A DNA stretch of 64,000 nucleotides from Actinomadura hibisca NBRC 15177 (GCF_001552635.1 NZ_BCRO01000063.1:20862-84861); one strand, 5' to 3'; shown: positions 50,109 through 59,206, numbered from the stretch's first letter. The notes: generated from the sequence alone by a model not told the origin. A program made the numbers and translations.

Positions 50109-51739
50109 CGCACGTCCACGTAGTCGTCGCGGTAGGTCTTGGCGTAGGTGGCGGTGCCGCCGTAGTAGGCGCGCCAGGTGCCGTCCTTGGTCGCCTTGAA
50201 GCCCTTGCGGAAGCGGCCGTACTTGTCGGCGGTCGCCTTGCCCAGGTAGGTCCATTTCGTGGAGCCCTTGGGCAGGAAGTAGAAGGAGACCGGCTGGCCG
50301 CCGAACGGCTGCCACTTGTCGGTCTTGCGCTGGAGGGCTCCGGCGAGCGTCACCGTGCGGCCCTTGCGGACCGGCTCGGGCGAGGCGTTGAAGCCGTTGA
50401 CGGCGGTCGCGTTGCGCACGTCCAGCGTCAGGGGCGCGGTGAAGGCGTCACGGTGACCGCTGCCCGTGTGGTGAAGCCGGAAGCGCGCGTCGGTCTCCGC
50501 GACGAACGAGGTCGTGAAGCGGCCCTGCGCGTTGGTGGACGCCCAGTCCCACGACTTCCAGTGCTTGCCGTCGGTGGAGCGCTGCACCTCCACGTTGTGG
50601 TCGTTCAGCGGCGACCAGGTGCCGTCGGCGTTCTGCCGGGCCAGCCGTCCCTTGATCGTGACGGTGCCGTTGGGGTCCACGGTGCGCGGCGTCAGCGCGA
50701 ACTCGTCCAGCCGGGTGCGGTGGAGCGAGGCGTGCGCGGCGCGGGCCGTGGAGAGGAGGTAACCCGTGCCTCCGGCGAGCGCCTTCCAGTAGCCGGGGGC
50801 GGGCGCGGGAAGGGTGAGCGAGTAGCGGCCGTCCGCGCCGGTCTTGACCGGGTAGTCGGTGTCCAGGCCCGACTCGATGCCGTAGTGGCGCAGGGTGATC
50901 GTGCGCGCGGCCAGCGGTCCCCAGGTGCCCGACAGGCGCTCGGCCTTGCCGGTCAGGGTGATGCGGTCGCCGACCGTGGGCGCGGCGGGAACGGTCAGGG
51001 TCACGCGGGTCGGCAGGGCGCGGACGGTCACGTCCAGGCCGGTGTCGGTGCGCGCGTAACGAGCGTCGCCCTCGGTGACCACTCGATACGAGCCGCCGCC
51101 GTGCACCCGGTAGGGCAGGCGGAACCGGCCGTCCTGGTCGGTGGTGGTGCGGAGGGCCAGGTCGCGGTCGCTGCGCACGTCCAGGCCCGCCAGCGGCTTG
51201 CCGTCGTGCAGCAGGCGTCCGGTGACGACGGTCCGGTCGTCCTCCACGGTGACGGTGCCCGGGGTGGCCTTCATCTCGGCGAAGGCGGGGGCCAGCCGCC
51301 GCTGGACCTGGTCGCTGCCCTCGCCGGTGAGGCCGCCGGCGTTCTGCGCGCGCACGACCACCGTGTAGTCGCCCACCGGAAGGTCCACCGGCGCGTCCGA
51401 CTCCCACAGGGTGTAGGTCGGCGGCCCTTCCTTCGTCATGCGGAACGAGCCCAGGCTCATGACGGGGTCAGTCTCGCCGACGCGGTGGACCCAGCCTTCG
51501 ACCTTGGTGATCGCCTGCCGGGATGTCAGGCTGACGCGGACCCGGAATGGTCCCACCGGCTGCCGGGTGGGCGTGCCGGCGGCGTCCAGGGCGTGCGGCG
51601 GTCCGACGAGCGGTTGCGCGACGGCCTGGCGCGACGCGGCGGCGGGCCGGGCCTGGTCGGCATGGGCGAGGGCGGGCGCCGACAGCGCGGCGACCGGAAC
51701 GAGGGTCAGCGCGGTGGCGAGGGACAACAAGCGGCGCAA
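50105..51739 (-). CDS. Secreted multi-domain beta protein, DYVDVR family, paralogue 3
   Basis: 544 residues from a TTG start preceded by GGAGG. The signal peptide is nearly the same as in paralogue 1 (MRRLLSLATA). Domains follow the same plan, with VTGRLLHDGKPLAGLDVRSDRDLALR, LTGKAERLSGTWGPLAARTITLRH, GFNASPEPVRKGRTVTLAG and the terminal GTWRAYYGGTATYAKTYRDDYVDVR. First gene of the operon with paralogue 2. Its ribosome site is inside an 8-bp hairpin. Confidence 0.8.
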   Translation of the reverse strand: MRRLLSLATALTLVPVAALSAPALAHADQARPAAASRQAVAQPLVGPPHALDAAGTPTRQPVGPFRVRVSLTSRQAITKVEGWVHRVGETDPVMSLGSFRMTKEGPPTYTLWESDAPVDLPVGDYTVVVRAQNAGGLTGEGSDQVQRRLAPAFAEMKATPGTVTVEDDRTVVTGRLLHDGKPLAGLDVRSDRDLALRTTTDQDGRFRLPYRVHGGGSYRVVTEGDARYARTDTGLDVTVRALPTRVTLTVPAAPTVGDRITLTGKAERLSGTWGPLAARTITLRHYGIESGLDTDYPVKTGADGRYSLTLPAPAPGYWKALAGGTGYLLSTARAAHASLHRTRLDEFALTPRTVDPNGTVTIKGRLARQNADGTWSPLNDHNVEVQRSTDGKHWKSWDWASTNAQGRFTTSFVAETDARFRLHHTGSGHRDAFTAPLTLDVRNATAVNGFNASPEPVRKGRTVTLAGALQRKTDKWQPFGGQPVSFYFLPKGSTKWTYLGKATADKYGRFRKGFKATKDGTWRAYYGGTATYAKTYRDDYVDVR

Positions 51740-51765
51740 CGTACCTCCATGGGGGATATGGAGGT
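51737..51765 (-). promoter_or_regulatory. SD-sequestering hairpin before a TTG start
   Basis: On the mRNA, ACCTCCAT-ATCCCCC-ATGGAGGT folds into a perfect 8-bp stem that includes the whole GGAGGT ribosome site, 3 bases before the TTG codon. Translation should be low unless the stem is opened. Confidence 0.6.
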
Positions 51766-51782
51766 GACGCGCCTAAATGATC

Positions 51783-51792
51783 TTCGGTTTAC
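51783..51792 (-). promoter_or_regulatory. Shared upstream element, copy at paralogue 3
   Basis: TTCGGTTTAC, identical to the element 49 bases upstream of paralogue 1; here 44 bases upstream of the TTG start. Confidence 0.4.
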
Positions 51793-51823
51793 GCGTTACG
51801 AGCGGTGGGAGGACACGTTTCGG

Positions 51824-52750
51824 TCACGGCGCATGGCCCGTGCGCACCGACTCCAGCCAGGCCGACGCCTCGGTGAAGTCCGCGTCGTGCGTGCCCCGCC
51901 GGATCTCCGGGCGCACCTGGTCCGCGCGCGCGTACGAGCCCAGGAACCGCACGTCCGAGCACACCCGGCGCAGCCCCATCAGCGCCTCGCCCACCCGCGC
52001 GTCCGACACGTGGCCCTCGAAGTCCATCCAGAACAGGTACGAGCCCAGCCCCGCGCCGGTCGGCCGCGACTGGATCAGCGTCAGGTTGATGCCGCGCATC
52101 GAGAACTCGGTGAGGATCTCCAGCAGCGCGCCCGGGTGGTCCTCGCCGATGAACGCCGCCACCGTCGTGCGGTCCATGCCGGTCGGGGCCGGGGGCACGC
52201 ACGGGCGGCGCAGCGCGATGAAGCGGGTCACCGCGTCGGCCACGTCGTGGATGTCCTCGGCCAGCACTTCCAGGCCGTACCGGGCCGCCGCGAACGAGCC
52301 CGCCAGGGCCGCGTCGTAGTGGCCGTCGGCGACGTGCTGGGCGGCCTCGGCGTTGGAGGTCGCCGCGCGCCACTCGGCGTCCGGCACGTGCTCGGCCAGC
52401 CAGCGGCGGCACTGCGGCTGCGCGTGCGGGTGCGAGGCGACGGTCTTCACGTCGGCCAGCGCCGTGCCGGGCCGCACCAGCAGCGCGAACGACACCGGCA
52501 GGTTGACCTCGCCGACGATCTGGAGCGGCTCGCCGGTGGTCAGCTCGTCCAGCGTGGTGGGCACCGAGCCCTCGACCGAGTTCTCCAGCGCGACGACCGC
52601 CGCGTCCACCTCGTCGCGGCGCAGGGCGTCCAGCGCGGCGGGCACGGTGGCGTACGGCAGGTGCGCGGCCCCCGCCGCGTCCGGGAACGAGCGCAGCGCG
52701 GCCTCGGTGAAGGTCCCCTGCGGCCCGAGATAGGCGTATCGCTGTGGCAT
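51824..52750 (-). CDS. pheA: Prephenate dehydratase
   Basis: Converts prephenate to phenylpyruvate in phenylalanine synthesis. 308 residues starting MPQRYAYLGPQGTFTEAAL. The catalytic PDT domain is at about 4-180 with NSVEGSVPTTLDEL and the TRF motif in VTRFIALRR; a C-terminal ACT domain at about 195-275 (FIGEDHPGALLEILTEFSMRGINLTLIQSRP) has QSRP in place of the usual ESRP, which binds feedback Phe. Monofunctional (no chorismate mutase domain). Cytosolic; appears monocistronic. Confidence 0.95.
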   Translation of the reverse strand: MPQRYAYLGPQGTFTEAALRSFPDAAGAAHLPYATVPAALDALRRDEVDAAVVALENSVEGSVPTTLDELTTGEPLQIVGEVNLPVSFALLVRPGTALADVKTVASHPHAQPQCRRWLAEHVPDAEWRAATSNAEAAQHVADGHYDAALAGSFAAARYGLEVLAEDIHDVADAVTRFIALRRPCVPPAPTGMDRTTVAAFIGEDHPGALLEILTEFSMRGINLTLIQSRPTGAGLGSYLFWMDFEGHVSDARVGEALMGLRRVCSDVRFLGSYARADQVRPEIRRGTHDADFTEASAWLESVRTGHAP

Positions 52751-52822
52751 GTGGAACTCACTCCTCCGCCCCCGCGAGGAGCGCACGGTGTCAGGGTGAC
52801 GAGTTTACGCGCCCGGGGCGGG

Positions 52823-53284
52823 TCAGGCGCGCGCGGTGGAGGCGCGGCCGTTCCCCCCGAAATCGGGCAGCGGATCGTCCATCGACACCACCGGGCCCTT
52901 GCCGAGGCGCGCGGCGCGCAGCGCCTGGCTCTCCTCGGGCGAGAGCATCTCGACCGGATGGCCGTCCCGCACGACCTTGGCGTAGGTGCGGGTCTCGGTC
53001 CGGCCGTTGATGGAGCTGATCACCACCCCGTCGCCGGAGGAGTTGATCAGCGCCAGCGAGAACGAGCGGTGGCCCGACATCTCCTTGAGCGCGTCGTAGT
53101 GCACGATGGCCAGGTCCCGGAGGGCCTGGGCGTCCACCGCGCCGGTGGCGGCCTGCAACTGCCGCCGCAGCGTGTCGGTGCACTCCGCGACGGCCTGGTT
53201 GACGCGGTTGTGGGCCACCACCGCGATGGACAGTCCGGCCACCCCGGCGACCATGCCGGCGACGGCAACCGCGATGAGCATCAC
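52823..53284 (-). CDS. DUF4446-like membrane-anchored protein
   Basis: 153 residues with one N-terminal membrane helix (LIAVAVAGMVAGVAGLSIAVVA) and a soluble domain containing VHYDALKEMSGHRSFSLALINSSGDGVVISSINGRTETRTYAK, the DUF4446 signature region, then an acidic-basic tail. Function unknown. The GTG start overlaps the stop of the mannosyltransferase gene (GTGA), linking it to envelope glycosylation by operon structure; pheA follows 72 bases later on the same strand. Confidence 0.8.
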   Translation of the reverse strand: MMLIAVAVAGMVAGVAGLSIAVVAHNRVNQAVAECTDTLRRQLQAATGAVDAQALRDLAIVHYDALKEMSGHRSFSLALINSSGDGVVISSINGRTETRTYAKVVRDGHPVEMLSPEESQALRAARLGKGPVVSMDDPLPDFGGNGRASTARA

Positions 53285-54687
53285 GGGGCGAGCGTACCGA
53301 CCCCGGGGGTCTCGCGCGAAGGTTCCGCTCCATCACCCCGGGGTCGCACCCTGTTGACCAGCCAGACACCCAGCACCAAGATCATGGCCAGCGAGATCAG
53401 GCCGAAGGCGTCGCGCAGGATCTGCCCCGGGATCTTCCAGGCCAGGCTCTCCCCGGCGGCGACCACGGTGGTGCCGAGCCAGGGCAGCGGGAACAGGAAC
53501 GCCACCCACAGGACCCCGGCGAGCACGCAGCGCCGCAGGTCACGGCCGTCGCCCACCAGCGCGCCCATGACCGCGATCATCCACACCAGGTGGTGGATCC
53601 AGCCGACCGGCGACAGCAGCACCGACAACAACCCGACGATCGCGACGCCCGCCAGCAGCGCGCTGTAGGCCCCCGGCCCGGCCGCCCGGTCGGCCGCGCG
53701 CAGCAGGTCGGTGCCGCCCACCGGACGCGCCGGGCGCACCCCCGCGCCCAGTTCGTCGGCGGTCAGCGTGGCGCGCCGGGACAGCCGGAAGCCCACGTAG
53801 GCGACCAGCAGCAACAGGACCAGCCACAACAACGACCGCAGCGGCCCCTCCGGGACCACCCGCGCGAGCATCCCGTTGACCGCCTGGTTGGTAGTGCCGT
53901 CGATCGCGCCGGTGCGGTCGCCGCCCTCCAGCAGCGCCCCGAACCAGTAGTCGGCCGAGTCCGACGGCAGCAGCGCGAACGTCGCCAGCGTCGCGGCCCC
54001 GGCGGTCAGCACCGCGTTGGCCAGCGCGTCCCGCCGCCCGGTGATCAGGAAGTAGATGAGGAAGACGCCCGGCACCAGCTTGATCGCCACCGCCAGGCCG
54101 ACCAGCATCCCGCGCGGCCAGCGGGCGCTGCGCGCGGTGCAGTCGGCCAGGCACAACGCCATCAGGATGAACCCGACCTGCCCGAACCGGATCTGGTCGA
54201 ACGCCGACCACACGTAGGCCGACATCCCGAACAGCACGCCGGTGGCCAGCGGCGCCCAGCGGCCGGCGCGGCGGATCAGGTCGCGGAAGCAGTACCAGAC
54301 CACCACCAGCAGCGCCGCGTACATGACCACCGTCCACGCGACCTGCGCGTACCACCACGGCAGCAGCGTGAACGGCACCGCCAGCACCGCCGCGAACGGC
54401 GGGTAGGTGAACGGCAGCAGCTGCGGCGGCTGGGTCAGCACCTCGTACAGCGGCGCGCCGCGCAGGATCGCGCGCCCGCCGTCGCGGTAGACCTCCAGGT
54501 CCACCATCCGCTGGTCGGGCGGGTTGGTCAGCCACTTGGTCACGATGGGCGACACCGCCAGCAGCGCGACGCCGACGCCGAGCAGCAGGATCAGCAGATC
54601 CGCCGGCGTCCGCCGTCCCGCGCCCCCGGCCGCGGCCCCGGTCGTGCCGGCGCCCGTGCCCCCGCGGACCTCCGTACCTCCACGCAT
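53281..54687 (-). CDS. GT87-type polyprenyl-phosphate-dependent mannosyltransferase
   Basis: 468-residue GT-C enzyme with about 10 membrane helices. Asp in the first extracellular loop (DLEVYRDGGRAILRGAPLYE) is the typical catalytic acidic residue of DUF2029/GT87; FTYPPFAAVLAVPFTLLP and GLAVAIKLVPGVFLIYFL are family signatures. Transfers mannose from polyprenyl phosphate to lipoglycan or glycolipid acceptors outside the membrane. Heads the operon with DUF4446. Confidence 0.85.
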   Translation of the reverse strand: MRGGTEVRGGTGAGTTGAAAGGAGRRTPADLLILLLGVGVALLAVSPIVTKWLTNPPDQRMVDLEVYRDGGRAILRGAPLYEVLTQPPQLLPFTYPPFAAVLAVPFTLLPWWYAQVAWTVVMYAALLVVVWYCFRDLIRRAGRWAPLATGVLFGMSAYVWSAFDQIRFGQVGFILMALCLADCTARSARWPRGMLVGLAVAIKLVPGVFLIYFLITGRRDALANAVLTAGAATLATFALLPSDSADYWFGALLEGGDRTGAIDGTTNQAVNGMLARVVPEGPLRSLLWLVLLLLVAYVGFRLSRRATLTADELGAGVRPARPVGGTDLLRAADRAAGPGAYSALLAGVAIVGLLSVLLSPVGWIHHLVWMIAVMGALVGDGRDLRRCVLAGVLWVAFLFPLPWLGTTVVAAGESLAWKIPGQILRDAFGLISLAMILVLGVWLVNRVRPRGDGAEPSRETPGVGTLAP

Positions 54688-54726
54688 GTCCCCATCCTGG
54701 CGTAAGCCGCCCACTAACCTTGACGC

Positions 54727-56901
54727 ATGGCGCAACGGGGGGCGAAAGTCGGCACGCTCGTTTCGGTCCTGCTCTCGCTCGCCGCGTTGCTGCTGGTCGC
54801 GCCGGGGGCGCAGGCGGCCGAACGGGCGAACGGGCGGGTCGTGGTGATCGGCGTGCCCGGCCTGATGTGGATGGACGTCACCGAGCGCGGCGCGCCGGCG
54901 TTGTGGCGGCTCACCGGGCAGGGCGGCGCGGCCGGGCTGAGCGTGCGCACCACCGTCCCCTTCACCTGCCCGATGGACGGCTGGCTGACGGTGTCGGCCG
55001 GGCAGCGGGCGCGGCTCGCGCACGGCGACTGCGCGCTGCCGTCGGCCCCGCAGCCGGTGCCGGGCGGCGGCGCGGCGGCCCCCGGCTGGGACACGATCAA
55101 GACCGACAACGCGGGCACCAAGTACCACGCGCGCGTCGGGCTGCTGGGGCAGGCGGTCAAGAACTCGGGCGCCTGCACGTTCGCGGTCGGGCCGGGCGCG
55201 GTCTTCGGTCTCGCCGACGAGGGCGGCCGGGTGGACCGCTACGCCGAGTCCCCCGACAAGACCTCCGCCGCCGACTGGTCGCGGTGCCCGCTGACCGCCG
55301 TCGAGGTGGACGAGCTGTTCCGCGTCTACCTGGCGGCCGGCGTGGACGTGAAGGGCGACCAGGTGCCGGTGTCGCCCGCCGAGCGCGCCGCGGCCGTGAC
55401 GGCGGCCGACCGCCGCGTGGCGCAGGTGCTGGCGGCCGTCCCGGCGGGCACGACGGTGCTGCTGGCGGGGCTGGCGGACACCTCGGGCCGCCCTCACCTG
55501 CGGGTCGCGATGGCCACCGGGCCGGGCTACCCGTCGGGGTTCCTGTCGTCCAGCGCCACCCGGCAGCCGGGCCTGGTCACCCTCACCGACCTCACCGCGA
55601 CCGCGCTGGCCGAGCTGCGGTTGCCGCAGCCGGTGGACGCGGTCGGCTCGCGCTGGGAGGACCACGCGTCGAAGGCGTCGGTCCCCGACAAGCTCGACAT
55701 GCTGGTGGACGAGAACGTCGCCGCGCAGGCCATCCGGAAGGTGCAGGGCTCGTTCTTCTGGGTGCTGGGCGGCACGCAGATCGTCGCGTACCTGATCGGG
55801 GCGCTGATCCTGCGGCGGCGGCGCGACTCGCCGCAGGTGCGGGGGCGGGTGCTGGGCGCCGTCCGGGCGGTGGCGCTGATGGCGGGCGCGGCCCCGGCGG
55901 CGTCGTTCATGGCGGGCCTGGTGCCGTGGTGGCAGGCGCCGCGGCCGACTCCGGTGCTGGTCACGACCGTGGTGGCGTTCAGCGCGCTGATCGCGGCGCT
56001 GGCGCTGGCGGGCCCGTGGCGGCGGTCGGTGGTCGCGCCCGGCCTCGTCGTCACGGGCGTCACCGCGGTGCTGCTGGCGGTCGACGTGATGACCGGTTCC
56101 GGACTGCAACTGAACTCGCTGATGGGCTACACGGCGCTGGTGGCTGGCCGGTTCTACGGGTTCGGCAACCAGGCGTTCTCGCTGTTCGCGGTGGCGTCGG
56201 TGTTGTCGGCGGCGTGGCTGGCGCACTACCCGCTGCGGCAGGGGCGCAAGGGGCTGGCGGTCGCGGCCGTCGCGGCGGTCGGCGTGGCGGCGGTCGCGGT
56301 GGACGGGCTGCCCATGTGGGGCAGCGACTTCGGCGGCGTGCTGGCGATGGTGCCGGTGTTCGCGATGCTGGGGCTGATGGTGACCGGCCGCCGGGTGTCC
56401 TGGTGGAAGCTGGGGCTGTTCGGCGTGGCCGGGCTCGCGATCGTGCTGTTCATCTCGTTCCTGAACTCGCGCAGCGACAACCCGACCCACCTCGGCAAGT
56501 TCTGGCAGGACCTGGTGCGCGGCGACGCCTGGGGCGTGGTGGTCCGCAAGTTCCAGTCCATGATCGGGGCGCTGGGCTGGTGGCCGATCGCGCTGGTGCT
56601 GGCGGCCGTGGTGGTGTTCGCCTACCTGGTGCTGGCCGATCCCGCGCGGTGGCGGCTGGCCCCGCTGGCGCGGCTCTACGAGGGCTACCCGACGATGCGC
56701 GCGGCGCTGCTGTGCGCGCTGACCACCGGCGTCATCGGCACGCTGGTGAACGACTCGGGCGTGATCATCCTGTCGGTGGCGTTGTGCCTCACCGGTCCGC
56801 TGGCGCTGGCGGCGGTGTTGCGGACGCTGGAGACCGGCGGGCCCGAAGACACCAGCGAACCAGCACGGCCAGCACCCCGGTCAGCAGCACGGGAGCGATG
56901 A
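54727..56901 (+). CDS. Membrane protein with extracytoplasmic phosphatase-like domain
   Basis: 724 residues. Signal peptide or first helix (about 8-30), then an outside domain of about 300 residues (RVVVIGVPGLMWMDVTE.., AGLADTSGRPHLRVAMATGPGY) resembling a degenerate alkaline-phosphatase/sulfatase superfamily fold, and a C-terminal block of about 12 membrane helices (about 345-700). Conserved in actinomycetes near GT-C glycosyltransferases, probably in envelope polymer synthesis or export; exact role unknown. Divergent from the GT87 gene; its 3' end overlaps the convergent mannosyltransferase by 113 bases. Confidence 0.8.
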   Translation: MAQRGAKVGTLVSVLLSLAALLLVAPGAQAAERANGRVVVIGVPGLMWMDVTERGAPALWRLTGQGGAAGLSVRTTVPFTCPMDGWLTVSAGQRARLAHGDCALPSAPQPVPGGGAAAPGWDTIKTDNAGTKYHARVGLLGQAVKNSGACTFAVGPGAVFGLADEGGRVDRYAESPDKTSAADWSRCPLTAVEVDELFRVYLAAGVDVKGDQVPVSPAERAAAVTAADRRVAQVLAAVPAGTTVLLAGLADTSGRPHLRVAMATGPGYPSGFLSSSATRQPGLVTLTDLTATALAELRLPQPVDAVGSRWEDHASKASVPDKLDMLVDENVAAQAIRKVQGSFFWVLGGTQIVAYLIGALILRRRRDSPQVRGRVLGAVRAVALMAGAAPAASFMAGLVPWWQAPRPTPVLVTTVVAFSALIAALALAGPWRRSVVAPGLVVTGVTAVLLAVDVMTGSGLQLNSLMGYTALVAGRFYGFGNQAFSLFAVASVLSAAWLAHYPLRQGRKGLAVAAVAAVGVAAVAVDGLPMWGSDFGGVLAMVPVFAMLGLMVTGRRVSWWKLGLFGVAGLAIVLFISFLNSRSDNPTHLGKFWQDLVRGDAWGVVVRKFQSMIGALGWWPIALVLAAVVVFAYLVLADPARWRLAPLARLYEGYPTMRAALLCALTTGVIGTLVNDSGVIILSVALCLTGPLALAAVLRTLETGGPEDTSEPARPAPRSAARER

Positions 56902-58429
56902 CCGAGCGCAGCACCGACGGCAGGAACCACTCCAGCCAGCCCGGCAGGCCGATCAGCTTGGGGTCGCGGGCGGGCAGGTAGGCGAGGCTGAGCACGGCGG
57001 TGTGGGCCAGCAGCAGCCAGTCGAACCGCGACCAGGCCAGCAGCGCCAGCACCGCCCAGCCGAACCCGTCGTACCAGGGCAACTCGTAGGGCGCGGCGAA
57101 CAGCCAGGCCAGCACGAGGGCGGCGGCGACGCGTCGGGGCTCGTCGCGCTCGCCGGGCAGCGCGCGGTACAGCAGCCAGAGCAGGGCGAGCATCAGCAGC
57201 ACCCAGGCGACCTTGACGAACGAGCGGGGCAACACCAGGTCGACCAGGTGCCAGGGCGTCGCGAACGAGATCATCCCGGAGGCGTTGCGGACCTGGTCGA
57301 GCGCGTGCGGCCCGGCCGCCCAGAACGCCAGGCCCGCCGTGACCGCCGCGCCGCCGACCAGGACCGCCAGGCGCAAGGCACGGTCCCGGCCGCGCGTTGC
57401 GCGCAGCAGGTTCCAGGCGGGCCCGCCGCCGACCAGCGCGGCGGGCAGCTTGACGGCCGCGCCGACGCCGACGAGCACGCCGGTGGCCAGCGCCCCGCCG
57501 ATCCCGGCGCGGAACACCGTCAGCGCCGCCACCATCGGGGCGACGGCCAGGACGTCGTTGTGCGCGCCCGCCACCAGATGGAAGATCATCAGGGGGTTGG
57601 CGGTCCACAGCAGGGCGGCCCGCAACCGCGCGCGGTCGTCGCGCGCGGTGCGGTGCAGAAGCAGCGCGGTGAGCGCGAAGGCGAGCACGTTCAGCACCGA
57701 CAGCACGAACACCGTCAGCCGTACGGAGTCGCCGCCGACCCACGAGGCGAGGGCCTGCCCGGCGGTGGTGAGCGGCCCGTAGACCGACGGCGTGTCGCGC
57801 CACTCCTCGGCCGCGCCGATCACCGGGTCGCCGGGCACCTTGCTCGCGCCGGTCTCGTAGGGGTCGTGCCCGAGGACGACCATGCGCCCGTAGGCGGCGT
57901 AGTTCAGGTGGTCGGTGGACCCGAGCGGCGGCATGAACACGAACGCGACCGCCGCCAGCAGCCCGGCCACGACCAGGGGGCGGGTGCGGCACGTCCAGCC
58001 GCGCCGCACGGCGACGAAGCACGCGCCGAGACCCGCCGTCCCGGCCAGCACACCGAGCACGACCAGCCCGATCACCAGGTACGGGGAGGGCTCGGCGTTC
58101 AGCGAGTAGGGCGGCAGGCCCGGGTCGGCGGCGAGGAACGGCTCGAACGCGGAGGGCCCGAGCAGCGCGGTGAACAGGAAGGACAGGAGGCTCGCCGCGA
58201 TGGCGGCCAGTCCGGCACGGCCGAGACGCTCGGCGCTTCCGGCGCGCTCGGCGCTTCCGGGACGGCCGGGCCGCACCGCGCCGACGTTCGGGGCGGCGCT
58301 CGCGTCGGCACCCGCGCCGACGTTCGGGGCGGCGCTCGCGTCGGCACCCGCGCCGACGTTCGGGTCGGTGCCCGCGTCGGCACCCGCGCTGGCGTTCGGG
58401 TCGGCGTTCGGGTCGGTGCCCGGCGTCAC
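56789..58429 (-). CDS. GT-C mannosyltransferase (MptB-like alpha-1,6 type) with repeat N-terminus
   Basis: 546 residues. The first 55 are a low-complexity tail of NVGAGADASAAP repeats; about 12 membrane helices follow. The Asp of GSTDHLNYAAYGRMVV in the first loop, DPYETGASKVPGDPV and SVYGPLTTAGQALAS match the polyprenol-phosphomannose-dependent alpha-1,6-mannosyltransferases of mycobacterial lipoglycan synthesis. Start overlaps the GT2 stop (GTGA), so the two are co-translated, with the GT2 protein likely making or handling the polyprenyl sugar donor. Confidence 0.85.
   Translation of the reverse strand: MTPGTDPNADPNASAGADAGTDPNVGAGADASAAPNVGAGADASAAPNVGAVRPGRPGSAERAGSAERLGRAGLAAIAASLLSFLFTALLGPSAFEPFLAADPGLPPYSLNAEPSPYLVIGLVVLGVLAGTAGLGACFVAVRRGWTCRTRPLVVAGLLAAVAFVFMPPLGSTDHLNYAAYGRMVVLGHDPYETGASKVPGDPVIGAAEEWRDTPSVYGPLTTAGQALASWVGGDSVRLTVFVLSVLNVLAFALTALLLHRTARDDRARLRAALLWTANPLMIFHLVAGAHNDVLAVAPMVAALTVFRAGIGGALATGVLVGVGAAVKLPAALVGGGPAWNLLRATRGRDRALRLAVLVGGAAVTAGLAFWAAGPHALDQVRNASGMISFATPWHLVDLVLPRSFVKVAWVLLMLALLWLLYRALPGERDEPRRVAAALVLAWLFAAPYELPWYDGFGWAVLALLAWSRFDWLLLAHTAVLSLAYLPARDPKLIGLPGWLEWFLPSVLRSVIAPVLLTGVLAVLVRWCLRARRSPASATPPPAPADR
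58280..58387. repeat. Three 36-bp repeats in the mannosyltransferase N-terminus
   Basis: Units of 36 bases encode NVGAGADASAAP; copies at 58280-58315 and 58316-58351 are identical and the third varies. They probably arose by slippage and encode a flexible cytoplasmic tail. Confidence 0.8.
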
Positions 58430-59160
58430 CGGGAGCGGCCGCCCCGGAGGCGGGCCAGTTGCTCGACCACGACCGGCTCGCGGGTGGCGAGCGCGCGCGC
58501 CACGTCGCGGAACTGGCGGGCGCGGTGGACCTGGGCGTGCCAGTCGGTGCCGGTGGCGCGGTGCGCGAGCGGCACTTCGACCTCGGTGACGCGGAAGCCT
58601 TGGCGCAGCAGGTCGATGGTCAGCGCCGTCTCCACGCCGAACCCGGCGGCGAGCGGGCGGGCGGCCTCGAACGCGGCGCGGGTCAGGCAGCGCTGGCCGT
58701 TCAGGGGCTGAGTGGAGGTCCAGCCGGTGGCGCGCTCGATGCCGTCGCGCGACAGCCGCACGACGAAACCGTGGCCGCCGAGCTTCACCGTCGTCGAGAA
58801 GACGGCGATCGTCATGTCGGCGGTCCCGGCGCGCACCGGCTCGACCAGCGGCGCGGCCTCGCGCGCGGTCTCGGCCAGGTCGGCGTCCAGGAACAGCAGG
58901 TGGCGGGGCTCGTCGCGGCCCTCGTCCAGCAGCGCGACGGCCTCGGCGCCGGTCTCCATCGCCGCGCCCTTGCCCCGGTTGCGGCTGTGCCGCACCACGC
59001 GGGCCCCGGCGTCGCGGGCGACCCGGCCGGTGCCGTCGGCCGAGCCGTCGTCCACCACCACGACCAGGTCGGCGCCGGGCAGTTCGAGGGCGGCCTTGAC
59101 GGTGGCCGCGATGCGGTCGGCCTCGTCCTTCGCCGGGATGATCACCGCTACTTCCTGCAT
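58426..59160 (-). CDS. GT2 glycosyltransferase (polyprenyl-phosphate or phosphoglycerate sugar transferase type)
   Basis: 244 residues, GT-A fold: VAVIIPAKDEADRIAATV, VVVVDDGSADGTG, GKGAAMETGAEA and the metal motif FLDADLAE. The later QPLNGQRCLTRAAFEAARPLAAGFGVETALTIDLLRQGF resembles dolichyl-phosphate mannose/glucose synthases and GpgS relatives. No membrane helix. It precedes the GT-C enzyme with a stop/start overlap, so it likely supplies a lipid-linked sugar for it. Confidence 0.85.
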   Translation of the reverse strand: MQEVAVIIPAKDEADRIAATVKAALELPGADLVVVVDDGSADGTGRVARDAGARVVRHSRNRGKGAAMETGAEAVALLDEGRDEPRHLLFLDADLAETAREAAPLVEPVRAGTADMTIAVFSTTVKLGGHGFVVRLSRDGIERATGWTSTQPLNGQRCLTRAAFEAARPLAAGFGVETALTIDLLRQGFRVTEVEVPLAHRATGTDWHAQVHRARQFRDVARALATREPVVVEQLARLRGGRSR

Positions 59161-59206
59161 ACGGCGATGGTAGTGCGCGTCCGGGCGGGCCGCCGGGAGG
59201 AACGGC

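Noticed and set aside
50093..53668. Very long plus-strand open frame of over 1190 codons
   Set aside because: It is antisense to several well-supported genes, is rich in Arg/Gly/Ala/His with no fold, and arises from the high GC of the third codon position.
53281..56490. Minus-strand open frame of about 1069 codons extending upstream of the GT87 gene
   Set aside because: Only the last 468 codons match a family; the extension runs antisense to the divergent membrane protein and is GC shadow.
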